DNA of 64,000 bases, from positions 62,001 to 126,000 of the forward strand of contig JBBPTG010000046.1 in the NCBI GenBank assembly GCA_038093975.1, given 5' to 3'. This DNA comes from Chalciporus piperatus. Taxonomy: Eukaryota; Basidiomycota; Agaricomycetes; Boletales; Boletaceae. This document shows positions 10,449-23,100 of the stretch, piece after piece. The notes below the pieces were generated by a model. It saw only the letters and a list, made by a program, of their open reading frames with translations, was not told the origin of the DNA and ran no database searches. The translations under genes and the position numbers were made by a program. Numbering within the stretch: the stretch's first letter is position 1; the number at the start of each line of letters is the position of its first letter.

Positions 10449-13400
10449 TCACCGACAGCGCTCGTTCTGCCTGCCGTTCACCCCGATGACATAGTTCATC
10501 TCGTCAGGGTACACCTGCCTCAATGACAACTCCGTGATGATGTCATTCATCCACGTCCAGAGCTCTTCGAGCACAATGTCAATTGAAAAACATCGGCAGA
10601 ATGGGAGGGAGGTCAGATCGGGTCTCGACCTCCTCTCACTACCGTGTGGAGCATACGAGAACACCATCGTGGCTTGAGGCAATTGGGCGTGACACCCTCT
10701 AGGGCAGAAGATCTTGGGGACATATTCATCAGCTCCCTCTACACTTTGCTCCTCGACATTTTTCAGCCAGTAGGTGAATGCGCAGATCGCGCAGCATATA
10801 TCGCAACCGGTGGCTGCCACCACAGGAAGCGCCAGGACTGCGTCACATCTGTGACGATCGTTGTCGATCGAGTTAGACGGACCGAACAAGGTGATATTAC
10901 TCACAAGCTGCAGCGCAGCAAATCTTGGACATCGATCAAAGTATTGAGTCAGGCTTTCAACACAACAGTATCGATTTCAGTCAAGGGTGGGCGCATGTTG
11001 TTGTTGTTGTCCATGATGGATGTTGAATGTGAGTCACGATGAAAGTGTCCACATCGAAGACCAGAATAATATAGCCAGCGACACGTGACGTGATTAAGTG
11101 ATTTGTTGATACACAAATCTGACGCAAATCGTCATGTGTGTCGATTTGCATTGAACGCGAGAACTCTCCAATAACCTTGATCGGTCTGGCACTTCACTAG
11201 ATTAGACGCAAATCAACACTTGCAAATCAACATGTGTGTTCATTTGCATCAAATGTGAAAACTATTTCATAACCATGATCGGTCGGGCACTTCAGTCAGT
11301 TCAACGCAAATTGACACATGCGTCAATTTGCGTCAGATTCACATGTTCGGTCTTTCCAACGCAAATCGATGTGTATGTCGATTTGCGTCGTATGTATATA
11401 TGTATATACATCCATCCGTCTATGTACGATACAATACGAACGTCTTATGATCCATCTTCGAAATGCACTCTTCTCCGGTTGCGGTTAGTGAATCCACTGG
11501 GCTGGGGTACATACTGAACTATTTCAAGGTCGCTCATCGCTTCCTCGACCCTACCCCGTTTGCTTAATACTGATCTGGCTCAGGAACGGACCACGTCTTA
11601 ACCCATTGGGCTCGCAGAGACACCAGCTCCGACGACTCCTCCATCTGGAGGTCGTCGAGTTCCTGCCGTGTCAAGTATGTCTCTCGATTGTTGATGGTAC
11701 GTCTGCGAGAGACGTTGAACGGCATCCACACGTCGTGGACGATCAGGCTGCTCGGTTTGCCGCGTGCCCCCGGCCCCGCCGCGTTGACGCACCACGTCGT
11801 GTGGTCGATCTTCAGCTTTTCCGCACACTCCAGGAGCAGAGGTTTGAGAGTCTCCCCTCTGGCGGCGATGTGCGCGACGACGACGCACCCTCTGTCAGTC
11901 ATGATCAACTCCAGTTGCTCGATTGCGACTCTGAGAAGAACCTGAAACATTCTGTTCTGGACGAACGGAATGTCGCACTTCTTTGTCACCTTGTCGTACA
12001 CCATGTCCATGAAATAAGACAATAGTTTGCTGCCGCCAGTGGGTTCAGTGAGAGACATGGTCGTCTGCGTGTTGTTGCGACGAGGGTTGATGGCTGCGTC
12101 CTGTCTTTGCCTGCCATGTCGTCTCTTGCTCAAGCTGGCGTCCGTCAGCAGTCTTTTGATCTCAGGCGACAACATGTCAGACACCAACTTCTTCACGTCC
12201 TCGATGTATGTGGCGAGGCAGATCTCGAACACATTCCTCGCCCGTGCTCTCGGGTGGGTGTTCGATGGCGTGATGAATCACGAGGCGACCGCGAGTCAGC
12301 TGCCAAAACGAGAAAGAAAAGTCAGCCAAAGACTCCCTCCGACGTTGCGGACGGAGGCCAGTAGGACAGAGTCAAGACTGACCTTTGATACCTTCTCGCT
12401 GTAGGTCAATTGCAAGCATCTCTCTGAGCACATGACCAGACTCAGAGTAGGAGAACTCTCCGCGCTCTCAAGAGGCCATTGAGGTGTCTTGAGGACAACC
12501 TTTTGGGACAGCATGTCAGCGTAGGACACCAGCTTTCGATTCAGGGAGGGGCACCCGTCCATCAGAATGCTGAGAGACAGATAAAACGGATCCATCAGTT
12601 TCTTTGTCAGAACGACTGGACCCCGTGTGTGCATAATTCAGTGTGTGCTCCAATATCGGCATGAACTCGATAGTGTAGGGGTTGATGGGTCGTTTGTTCT
12701 TTCCAAACCATCTCGTCCAAGCTGGTGATGGGGAAGGTGGTCCATTTGAACAGATTGGGGATGACCTGTGCAAGTCTGGCGATCGTCGTCAGTCGAACAA
12801 CTTTCAAGTTCAGCCTGAGTATGGTTCACCTCCTGCTTGAACGGTTTGAGGCATTTCTTGATGGGGTCCACCACCGAAGGGTGAGAGGCGTACATGCAAA
12901 TCTTCGACATGACTTTGCCATAGATGACACTGAAACATGAACGGCGGTCGACAGTACTGGTGAGTAACTCGGAGTCTCAGATGTACAAAGACATGTAGGA
13001 ATGAATAGAACTCACTCTCCATGTTTGTGATGAGGTCTCAGACGGTGGACGTCGATGACGTACGTCTGTTCAAGTCGCAAAGCTTGAGGTTGATCAGGTC
13101 CTGCGACAGCGGTGTTGAAACATTGATGAGGGAGCCCTTGCATGCAGTGGTCTCTGTGTTGCTCCAAGGTCCTCTTGTCGGATGCGGAGGTGACCGAGGT
13201 TCATCCTAGGACTGTGGTGATGATTCCCAGCTGAACATAATGGAAACGCGTTTGATTTCGCACTCAATGAGAGATGGCGTTGTACATCTGAGCGCCGACT
13301 CCCCTGACCACAGGGGCACCTCGTGGCAGGCCTTCGTCAACGGGTTCGAGTTCGGCGTTTTCAGGCTGATCGCGGCCATGCAAACATTCATGACTAGCTC

Positions 13401-13460
13401 CCACCTGTTCCGTTTCACTGAGAACATCGCTCGACAGGTCGTCGATATGCTGTTCCACAT
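10449..13460 (-). CDS. multi-exon gene or relic, unknown function
   Basis: Minus-strand coding segments lie in series: about 13206-13460 (VMNVCMAAISLKTPNSN), 12810-13022, 12640-12910, 12296-12590 (DPFYLSLSILMDGCPSLNRK), 11564-12232 (a 222-aa frame starting MFEICLATYIEDVKKLV, ending before TAA) and 10449-10904. Their composition is protein-like and plausible GT/AG sites separate several of them. Between 11564 and 10904 lies the palindrome array, so the 10.4-10.9 kb piece may be a different gene. No conserved domain is recognised. It may belong to the same broad fungal family as the GGQHR relic at 8 kb; this is inference. Exact exon joins were not resolved, so treat it as a gene region and not a finished model. 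Confidence 0.4.
11121..11392. repeat. array of four related palindromes
   Basis: Units begin at 11121 (GACGCAAATCG), 11205 (GACGCAAATCA), 11303 (AACGCAAATTG) and 11358 (AACGCAAATCG). Each is followed 15-30 nt later by the complementary word (for example CGATTTGCGTC), so each can fold on itself. The first two intervals also share a spacer containing CCATGATCGGTCGGGCACTTCA or a close variant. The units are imperfect tandem copies separated by 84, 98 and 55 bp. Confidence 0.7.
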
Positions 13461-13489
13461 CTCCGATCTTCTCGATCATATTAAATCCG

Positions 13490-14534
13490 ACTTCCCTATC
13501 GTCGCTTCCTTCGCATCTTCTCTTCCCGTTCCTCCTCGATCGCTTATAGTAGGCCGCTATGACCACCCACAAGCTTTCTTCACTTCGTTACGGGAAACTG
13601 CTATCTATTTCCTCGACGTCATCGGGTTGTATCTCTACTGCTGGTCGCATCATCCACCCTCTACCCCTCACGCCCGCTTTTCATGGGTGACCGTGTCAGA
13701 CATTCCATTGCGTGGGGTCGTCGTTAACATGGATACAATCACGGTAGAGCAGCTTTCGCGCTACATCATCCATCGCGTCCCGGTCTATTACATCGCATAT
13801 CTCCCCTCCATCCAACGCGCCTTAATTTCAGGGATCTGGATGCCGAAATGGCCGCCCAACACGCTCAAGCTATGTCTTCCAGTCGACAAGAGAAGGCTCG
13901 TGCACATGAAGAGCGTCGTTCGGGTCCCACAGGACCTCCCCCTCCCCAACCTAAACGGAAAGAGTATTGGTTCGTACAGGCGAAGAAAGGACTGTTCAAA
14001 TCTGGGGGGAAGAAATCATTACAAAATCATGAAGCAGGGGGCCATATAAGGGAGTTCCAAGTGCCCTCGGGTCACTTGTTCAAGTTGCTGTTCGTGGATG
14101 ATTCGGACGACAACACGGAGAATACAGGCGGCTCCCAGAATCCCCATGATGAAGATGACTCGGAATCAGACTCGGGACGGCCTCATTTCATGTTTATTAA
14201 TGAAGCGCATGCCCTCAAGGCATCATCCAAAAAGGTATTACCCTTAATTGAGAACCCTGGAGCTGGCCCGTCTACGTCCTGCGCCTTCGAAATGCCCAGT
14301 ATCAAAGACGAGCGTGGATGGGTACGGACCATCCCTAACTTCAAATACCTCCCTGCCGATATTCGTTCATTGTTTCCTGAGAGAACCCTGTCCGAGCAGC
14401 GCCCTCCCACCCCGCCACAGCCGCCCCCTATGATACAAGGGCCTTCGATCCAGCCATCCGTTACCCCTCGTGGTTGGTTGCCTCTGCCCGAGAGGTCCCC
14501 CTCCCCCCAAGCATGGGCAAACTGCGGTGATTAG
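13490..14534 (+). CDS. uncharacterised acidic/Pro-rich protein
   Basis: A 5' segment (about 13490-13790) encodes IVGRYDHPQAFFTSLRET and ITVEQLSRYIIHRVPV. A probable intron ends at a TTTCAG near 13834. The main exon then runs through DLDAEMAAQHAQAMSSS to the TAG at 14532-14534. The product has a basic Pro-rich stretch, an acidic segment (VDDSDDNTENTGG...DEDDSESDSG) and a Pro-rich C-terminus. No domain is recognised. The stop lies 14 nt before the ATG of the JmjC gene on the same strand, an unusually tight arrangement for a fungal nucleus that might mean the two are parts of one gene family unit. The upstream part overlaps the antisense gene region ending near 13460, so the true 5' end is uncertain. 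Confidence 0.45.
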
Positions 14535-14548
14535 ATCCCATCCCACTG

Positions 14549-15660
14549 ATGATCTTGATCAACGACCATGCAGACACCGAGCTTCGCGTCACAGAGTTTT
14601 CTAAACCCCACAAGTATGGAACGATCTCCACTTTGATCGACGGTATAAATGATCCAACAATGTTGTTTCGCGCTCGATTTCCCTCTGACTCATCGAGGAA
14701 TGCCCGAATCTATTTCGTCAGTCTCACTTTCTTTCTCATCCTTTCCTGCGCTGAGTATTTGTCCTATAGTTTCCTGGACAATGGTTTGGCCATCGGTTGG
14801 AGCCAAACTCAATGTGATGTGCCAATGGGGAAACGCAAGGTTTATTCGGATAATCTTACTGTTCGTTCGTGGGGTCTGGCGCACCAGGCAGGGGTCTTGA
14901 CTTATCCTCATATGGATGTGGACGGCGAAAATACATATGTCATCCCCATGTCCGGTGTCAAACTGTGGACCTTGTACTTCCCAAAACAGCCAGCCAAGTC
15001 CCAAGAAGAATTGGTTTCGATGTATAATCAAGTTTGCAATCCGGATGTTGGTGATCATCCTCTGGTAGGTGCTGAGACAGTTTATCTATACCCTGGTGAC
15101 ATCCTGTATGTTTCACATTCCCGTTCTTTTGTATCGCTGATCGTCTGTCTGTAGCATCCAACCCACTGCACAGATTCATTCTGTCTACACACCCGTAGCT
15201 TCGTTCACCGTCGGCGGCCATTTTTATTCGTATGACTCGTGCCATCTCACACTCTTGGGACGCTACACGGATGTCACTTTGGAAACTGCGATACCCAACC
15301 AAATTCATCATCATGCGTTGGAGACGCTTGTTCGTTTGGTCCTTGGTTTACCGAGAATGGACCATGAGCGTCGTAAGTATCCTTGTAACAAACTCTTCGG
15401 TTGCCAGGCTGATGATTGTAGAACTGAATACTATATCACTTCACTCTCTTTGTTTGATGGTTCTTCATCCAGAACATTACAGATTGAAATCACACGATAT
15501 CCGTTCCGTCTTAGGTTTGGAACACGCTCAAGGGATTGCCCAGGTTATTATCAAGAACTTAGAAGGTCTTGGGCGCAGTAGCATTCCAACCAATTGTTAT
15601 GATCCTGGAGTACCATTCGATTACATGTCCGGACTTGCCCCTTTGTATACATCTTACTAG
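14549..15660 (+). CDS. JmjC domain protein
   Basis: The reading frame from ATG 14549 runs to 15105, then two clear introns (15106-15154 and 15373-15421, 49 nt each) join in frame to the TAG at 15658-15660. A further small intron near 14717-14755 is possible, because that stretch is oddly hydrophobic. The core has YPHMDVDGENTYVIPMSGVK, where HMD gives the Fe(II)-binding HxD pair, then VKLWTLYFP, YLYPGDIL and, after the intron, AQIHSVYTPVASFTVGGHFY with the third iron-binding His. This is the JmjC cupin, a 2-oxoglutarate-dependent oxygenase fold. Substrate cannot be told: such short fungal JmjC proteins often lack the PHD, Tudor or ARID domains of true histone demethylases, and none is visible here. 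Confidence 0.7.
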
Positions 15661-16500
15661 TATCCTGAATATCATTCACCATCCTATCATTTTATATGCA
15701 TGTTTCGTTGGATTCCTAACATAAAATGCGAGCATACCCGTTCAATAATTAATTCCTCTCAAATGTGTGGTCAGGTGTGGTCAGCCATTCAATCAATTGC
15801 TGGCTTTGGTGTTGTTTAGGCCTCCCAAGTCTGCGCTACCACCTTAAGTCTTAACCATTCGAACTTATCAACGAGCTGATCCCATTGGCTCGGCCCATCC
15901 GATGGCTTGATTACTTTCTATTGGCCAGTGGTGGGCCTACAGGTGCGTCCTCGGCTGTATCGTTAATGTCACACGTCCACTTTGTTTTGAGCTTTTTTTT
16001 TTCTCTAGGCCGCCTCCTCCCGCCCTTCCGCTCTGCACAAGCCTGACTGTCACAGTCCTCTCGTTGCATCTGGGGGGCTCTAACTCCTTTGTTATACACT
16101 CGGTCCTTGATCATGAAGACGACATGAATGTCGTTTTCTTTTTCCTTTTTTCCTTTTTCCTTTTTCTTCTTCGTGCGGCGTGAATGTCGTTTCGTATATC
16201 CTGTTATTACATTTTTTTCCTTACAACCTGTTTCATTCCGACTGTGGTCATAACGCTGTAGTCTATGTTCGCGGCGTGGACGCCGTGCGGCTCGTTTACC
16301 GCGTGAATTCGGTCGTAAATCGGACGTACGTATTTGGTAAGTGTTGAAAAATAAAATCGTTGTCTGAACTGTTCTTGATCTTTGCTTCCATCACAGCTCA
16401 TCCACGGATATTTTGTTGAAAAAACTTATTCATTTCCTCTATGTCCACATGTGTGTTCTTATTCCTGGTGTAATATCTTCTACTTATGCTCATCTATAGC
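15661..16500. repeat. intergenic stretch holding dispersed repeat copy R1
   Basis: No gene is supported. From about 15990 to 16200 the sequence (pyrimidine run, CTAGGCCGCCTCC, TCTCGTTGCATCTGG, then ACGACATGAATGTCGT) matches the first intron of the recombinase-helicase gene at 26.8-27.0 kb and, in reverse, 33.47-33.71 kb. Several GACxTGAAxGTC palindromes occur here, including GGCGTGGACGCC at about 16273. Confidence 0.6.
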
Positions 16501-18351
16501 CACTTTCTACAGTGTCGCTTTCGACAAATGGTCCACCCTAGCTGATGGCACCGCCGTCCTTTCGCAGAATGCTGCCTACATTTCTCGACCCGTTTCTGAA
16601 GACGAGCTTCCATTCCCTCGTGCCGACGGATCGTGGGGACCTCATGAGATCAGTCTTCTGCTGCAGATGTATGATCCTGAACACCCCTATTTATGCCACA
16701 TCCTCGTTGACGATCACCGCTCTTTCCGTCTGCCCCACTCTATCACCTGTCATCAACTCAAGGATAGCAATTTCGTTCACTTTGCATCCTTACCACGCCG
16801 CGGGTATATCAAACATACCCTCACTGCTATCTGGAGAGACGAGATCCACATCTATTGGCGCCGCGTACTGCAGTTGTACGACGAACTTCAGTCAATTGTC
16901 CCTGGTCCCTACAAGTCTCCTGCTATCGCTGTCACACGTGCCGAGGATGCCATTTTCACAATGCATTATCATGCTATGACCTATTGTGACGCCATGGAAT
17001 ACACGCGGGGTCTTCAGCGTTTCGTTGCTGAAATTCACGCCTTTCTCATTTGGGGAAATGCTCTCCTTGGTCGGTCTCTCAAAGACGACCAGCCCCTTGG
17101 TCAATATTTCCGCGGTTCCTATGTTTCGACTTTGGCGGATTTTAATCTTCTCTCTGGTTATGGCGTCCCTGTTTTCTATCTCACTGGCTCTTTTGTCCCC
17201 GACCTGCCCGCCACCCGATTCGTACGTATCACTGAACCCAAATCTATTTGTGAGATGCGCACATGGGCCGACGTCAATGTCACGGGACATAATCGGGATG
17301 TTGTCAAAGGAAACTTGCTTCACAGCAAACCATTGATGTTTTACCCTCCCCACGTCAACCGATCCGATCCCCTTGCCTTTGAACGTGCTGCACGTGGTTA
17401 TGCCTCTCGTCTGGACAAACAGTCCTTTGATCGACGCGTCATCACGGATACAGTCTCTCTTATTGGTCGATGTGAGCAACCGTTACGCTAAGATTTTTTG
17501 TTCGTTTATTCATCGTCCTACCAGCTCCTCAACCTTCGCTGCCTCGCAAAGCCAAAACCCAGGACAGCGATTGGCGTCGACAGACAAAGAGCATTCGTTC
17601 TGAATGGCCTGCGTGGGGTTGCGACTGGGATTATATATGGCATTATCATGCTACTGGTGATGGGCTCCCTGAACATAAGACTCCCGGCTCCCCGGTCCCA
17701 TCCCACGGCGCACACTTTACTTACACCGTCCCTCCCGTCCATCTTCTGTCAAACGTACAGTTGGACGAAAAGCGCGCCAAGGTGTGCTTCACTTGGGTTT
17801 GTATGCGCCGAATCTGGCTTCTTCGTTATGAAGAATATCGCGTCAACCTTCTCCCCCGTGTCGTTGCCACTACAAGTAACAACTCCCCTCCATCTCCCTT
17901 CCATCTTCACACTCAGACATGGCGGGACGTATTATCGGGTCAATGGTGGCGCAAGCACAGCTGTCATGCCCAGTCCACTTATGACCATCGCTCCTTCTGG
18001 CGCCACGGTGGTGCGCTTTTGCTGGGTCCTTCACGAGAAGAATTAGAGCAAGAGCACGACGACCCAACCCGCGCATACTATGCACTCTCCGACGACTTGT
18101 CGCCCCTCCTTTCCCCAGGATGCAGATTGGAGTTGAAGGACTTTGAGAACAAGGACCTTTGCAACCTAGTTGTCTACAACCTCGCCCTCGCCAATCAAAA
18201 GTTACAGTTCGAGGAGACCGATGATTTCGTCATGCATATAGATAGTATGTCGCTTCATGATCGTCACGCCCGTCTCGAAGCTCGTCAGGATTTGTTTCGC
18301 TCATCTTGGGACATCCCCCCACACACATTCCCATGGCACGACACCAAATGA
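16501..18351 (+). CDS. uncharacterised Trp/His-rich protein
   Basis: Coding sequence begins near 16501 after a plausible acceptor (CATCTATAG) with TFYSVAFDKWSTLADGTA, runs to a GTGAGC donor at 17472, and resumes at 17523 in frame with SPQPSLPRKAKTQDSDW, followed by a Trp-rich part (CDWDYIWHYHATGDGLPEH). It ends HTFPWHDTK before TGA at 18349-18351. The 5' exon or exons are not identified. The same frame continues open after the TGA for about 90 codons (SSSNWSLAVLWYTRFRF... to TAG near 18619), which looks coding, so the TGA may be a nonsense mutation or an unrecognised intron edge. No known domain is seen. Together with the neighbouring JmjC and PIF1 genes it forms a same-strand group. Confidence 0.45.
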
Positions 18352-18728
18352 GAGTCATCATCCAATTGGTCGCTAGCTGTCCTGTGGTATACACGCTTCC
18401 GTTTCCTCCTCGCGACTTGGCCTCGCGAGTTTGATCTAGATAATATCAATTGGGAAGAGGACCTTGCAGTCTTGAATCAATGGCGGTTCACGGAATACGG
18501 TCGCAGTCTCACAATTTTCTATCGATGTACTATTATGCATATTCTCGGTATTGCTGTCGCTCCCCTTCTTCGCTATCCTGCCCTCGATACCGTCGACAGT
18601 ATTTTCCTTTCTATATAGATCTTTCACGTGACCTGAGAACAGTCGTGTCATCCCTTCCGGTATCCGATTGTATATTTCCGTCATTTCTTGTATATCCTTG
18701 TCTACTTCTTCGCGTCTATCATCTGGAA

Positions 18729-19918
18729 ATGGCTCCTGACAGGACGAAAGCTCGTGAACCTGCTCCTCCTCAACGTTCTGCGCGTCATCTCTTCGCAGCC
18801 GTGGTTGAGAGGCGAGAGATTGATGTGAGCTCTCTCGATGAGCAACAACGCACCGTGTTAGATAAAGCTGTCGATGGGGAAAATCTGTTCGTAACTGGCG
18901 GGGGAGGTTAGTTTCTGATCTTCTCTATTTCAATCCACCTGAGATAGGGTTAGGGTGCGGTAAATCGTTTTTGCTAAGGGTTATAGTCGACGCCCTTCGC
19001 CAGAAACAGGGGTATGCCTATATGGTTGCTGTGACGGCAAGCACTGGCATGGCGAGCAACAAGATCGATGGTATGTCATCCTTTTCCTTAGCGTCTCTAT
19101 ATATTCAATTCTGGTCTATCATCAGGACAGACACTTCATTCTTGGGCAGGCCTAACTGGATCAGAGAAGACGGTGAAGGATGTGTTGAAGCGAATCAATT
19201 CCAATCCTCAGTCCCCTCTTAGGTGGATGGAAACCAAGGCGCTTGTTTGCGATGAGCGTAGGTCCACGTTTTCTTCTGATTGTTACACTATTGATCACCG
19301 TGGCTTTGTCATTTAGTATCGATGGTTGACGGGAATTACTTTGATCTTTTAGAGACTGTTGCTCGCGAAATTTGTGGCAATAATTTACCGTTTGGTGGAA
19401 TACAGGCAAGGCCATTCTATCCTTTGAAGTTTGTTTCCAATGCTTTCTAGGTGATTCTATCAGGTGATTTCCTCCAGTTGCCTCCAGTCGTTTCATCTGG
19501 GCAGCCGATCTACGCTTTTCAAGCCAAATCATGGTCACGCGTAATTAAAAATCACATTTTATTAAAGACCGTCTACAGGCAGAGCGATCAAGGTACGTCG
19601 TTCCGAGTCGTCGTTGCACTACCTGATTTATGTTTCACTAGAATTCATTCGCGCGCTTAATCGCTGTCGCATCGGAGACCTGGACAACGAGACCATTAAT
19701 CTCTTCTTGACACTATCTCGTCCTATCAATCCGGGGTTTTTACCTCAATGCCATCCAATCTACCTATTTCCTACTCGCAAGGAAGTCGAATCGTTCAACA
19801 AAAATCGCCTCTTTTCCGTTCAGTCCCCGTTAGTGGAATTTACCTCGCACGACTAGTCCAGCGATAGGAGAATGGAAAGCCTTCTAAAGTCCTTACCGGT
19901 CGATTCCACCGTTAAACT
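18729..19918 (+). pseudogene. PIF1-like DNA helicase, 3' truncated
   Basis: From ATG 18729 (MAPDRTKAREPAPP) the exons join through short introns at 18907-18953, 19071-19125, about 19258-19316 and later ones. Motifs appear in order: GGGGCGKSFLL (Walker A, split by the first intron), AVTASTGMASNKI, QTLHSWAGL, VCDELSMVDG (Walker B), SGDFLQLPPV, KTVYRQSD and PIYLFPTRKEVE. These identify superfamily 1B PIF1 5'-3' helicases. The frame hits TAG at 19854-19856, then stays readable as RRMESLLKSLPVDSTVKL until about 19918, where family members normally continue for over 100 residues. The sequence instead changes to the 5' flank of recombinase gene B. So it is nonsense-mutated and cut by a rearrangement or insertion. 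Confidence 0.75.
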
Positions 19919-20105
19919 CTAACCGCATACTCCCCGAGCCAGGCCCCCCTGGTGCGCTCGTTGGACGCGACTTCCTTTTCGGGGGTGGACGCGACCTCCC
20001 TTTAGGAAACATTCTCCCACGCCCGTTTTTTTTGTTTGTCTTTGTTTTTTTTTTTCTTTTTCTCAAAGTGGTTCCGATATCCGATCGCCGTCGTCTTGTC
20101 AAGAA

Positions 20106-23100
20106 TGCCTTTTCGGTGTGGCAGCTGTCAGACCGTGTTCGAGAACAAGAGCCTGTACAGCAGCCACAGGAAGAAGTGCGTCACCACCGCGACCTTCGTG
20201 GCCTCCCACACCGGCTTCCAGGACGTCGTCGATCTTCGCCGCAACGCTCATGGTGTTTTTCTATGCTATTGTTCAGAGGCCCAATGCCCCAAGCTGGCTG
20301 GATATCACACCGCCGACGCCCTTCACAAACACATGAAGAAGAAGGCCAGGTCCCGATGGCTAGGACCCGAGGGAAAACAGCAGGTGATGACCCACCTCCT
20401 TCCGTTTGAGTCTCCCTTCCTTTCTGACCTGTGTGTGTGTGTTTTTTTTTTGTTTTTTTTTTTGGGCAGGGGCCCGGGGAAATAAGGCACAGATTCCAAG
20501 CTCAAGCTCCACGAGCAATGCCGGAAACCTCGTTTCAGTCGAGACAGTGAGAAACAAGCACACCGAGACCTACGATAGAGACCAGGTCATGAGATCTCCC
20601 ACCTCCTTCTCTGGTGATGTCCCCATGCAGTCACCGTCACCGGGGGTATGTATCCATCCTCCTTTCTCTTTCTTCCTTTCTCTTTTTCTCAAACAACACA
20701 CATTCCTGTTTTGATAGCATTCTCTTTCCCTGTCGGCCCTGAGTCTACATGAGGCTGTCGAGCATGATGCCCGCTCTCCAGAGGGCTCTTTGTCCCCTCC
20801 TCCCGCCTTCTCGATGCTTTCTCCAATGGTGAGCCCCGTTTGTCACTGATTCCCTAGAAAATGATCACCTTCTGAAAAAAACAAACAAAAATAGGCTCTA
20901 GGAGATGATCAGGAGCCCACCGAGCCCTGGTCTTCCCCACCCACCACCCTCGTGCACGCCCGGTGTTCGGATTTGAACACGGCCGACGCTACAACCATGA
21001 CGACACTTACTGTGACCACCACAGCGGCCTCGTCGACCACCGACTTCTTTTCCGCTGAGGAAGAAGACCAGGAGGCCATGGCCACGCCTCCGGCCTCGCC
21101 CGCTCTCTCTGTCATGGTGACTGGGTTCAGAGAGAAGGAAGAGTTGGATAGTACCTCCGACGCTCCCTCCTTGATTTCCCATCCGTATCTAGACAGACTA
21201 TGTTTGTCCATCAATGACGAATTTCATTTTCTCGTCTGTCAGATCTGCCAGGAAGCCGTTCAGAACAATGAGACGAAGGCTCACCTCCAAAACAAACACC
21301 AGGAGCTGGTGATCGTGTTTGACAACACCACGTTTGTCAGAACGCTGGAGGAATTGAACATGAATCCAGCTTCCACCCTCCCGAAGAATATATCAGGTCC
21401 TCGGCGGCCCCTGCGAGGTCTTCCCATAATTCAAGATGCTTTCCTCTGCTGCAGCTCAGGCTGTGGTTCCATTTTCAGCACCCTACGCTCCATCAAAGGC
21501 CATTACAATAAGCAACACAAGGAGGTTCCCCTGCCAAAGTCCGGAGGCTGGCGTGCCTGCAAAGCACAGCGATTGAAAGCACAAGGGCTTGGCACCGCCC
21601 GCGTACTCTGGGAGGTCACCATGGCAGAGGATGACGTGCCAGAAAGTTCCTCTGGAGTCCTGTTAAGTCAGCTCAAGAGAGAGTTGGAACAGGAACTGGA
21701 TGGCTCACGGATACATGTCCCGAGAGACGCCCGCCTGGTTAGTCCATGGCTGCTATTCACGGGATGGCCAGCCTATGTCGACAGCCTCCAACTGTCCACG
21801 GAATTGCTTCGCCAACGGGTAGCTCTGGCCCAACGTGAAGAAATAGGCTATAATAAGCTATCCGCAGGGCTTACCAAGTACTTTCGAGAGGCCGTCGCTC
21901 TCATCGACAGCACCGATGAACTGGTTCTAAAGCGGCTTCATTCACCAGATCCTGCCTCAAAGTGAGCATTCTGAATATTGGGATTTGGGGGAATGCTTTT
22001 TGAAACGTTGACTGACCTCTCTGTTTTTTTTTTTTTTTTTTCAGGGGAATTTCCAATACGCCGTTTCACAAGCACTTGCTTGAAACCACCTTGAGGCAAT
22101 ACACAACCACGATTCTTCATTTCCTCTTAATGCTGTTGAGAACAAGGGCTGAATGGAGAGAAGAATCAGACGTGGAAGCAGAAGACGACGCGCTCACCTG
22201 CCTCCACAACAAGTTGGTCTCATTGGACCATAACGAGGAGGACCAGGACCAGGACCAGGATCAGGATCAGGATCAGGATCAGGATCAGGAAGGCGAGGAA
22301 GGCGAGGAAGGCGAGAAAGGCCTTTCACAACCAATCCATTCGGTGCTCCTGCAGGTCTGGACCACCACATGGAAAAAAAGAGAGGGGGTGTTGATAGCAG
22401 ATCCCACCGAGGCATGCCTTGCCCTGCTGACGGTGAATGAAGACGGCTCCTTCAAACTCCCGGCCCTGGTCACCAGCATGATCGCCAAGTTTGAGTATTG
22501 CATGAGACTCACTTTTTTAAGAGAGATCCATGCCGGGGCTGGTGCTGCCGACAACGACGAGAGCTTGGCCTGTGACGCTCTTCAGCCCTGGTTCACTGAA
22601 AAAACATACTCCACATTCGCAAGGCTACGCTCCTTGCAGCATGTGGCCTCCTCCATCACCTACGATACGGCCGCTCTGCCTCGCATCTGGTGGACTGACA
22701 CCAAGGCGTGGCAGTCCATGGCCTACAAAGGTCACCCAATCTCCTTCGACGACTTACGCAGGATGTTCGGGGATATCGAGGACAGTCTGATCGATACCTG
22801 GGAGAACCGAGTTCTCAGGGGACTGTGTCTCCGGATAGAGTACTCCGATGTTCATATCGCCGATGACCTTACGAACAAAAACGTTGGTTATTCCTTTCTT
22901 TCTGATCACAGGAACAAACGTTTTCAGAAACTCACCCATCTGGTCGAGGCAGTGGTGGATGGCAAAGCCGGCTTCTCCAATTTTCTTCTACTTCGTGACC
23001 AAGCCCTGGTCTGGAACCAGGCTGCACTGCGCCGATGGCTTCAAGATTACGCCGATCTGCAGCGACTGTTCCTGCTGAGGGCAGAAATGCTCAGCGGATC

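Noticed and set aside
13240..13480. Plus-strand continuation upstream of the acidic protein gene
   Set aside because: This part mirrors the minus-strand segment VMNVCMAAISLKTP, which looks more like protein.
18944..18957. AGGGTTAGGGT telomere-like word
   Set aside because: It forms the 3' end of a PIF1 intron (GGTTAG acceptor) and has only two units, so chance is enough.
20530..20700. Unspliced extension of exon 1 of gene B
   Set aside because: Extending it gives poly-Phe and Cys translations of T/G runs; the spliced model keeps frame.
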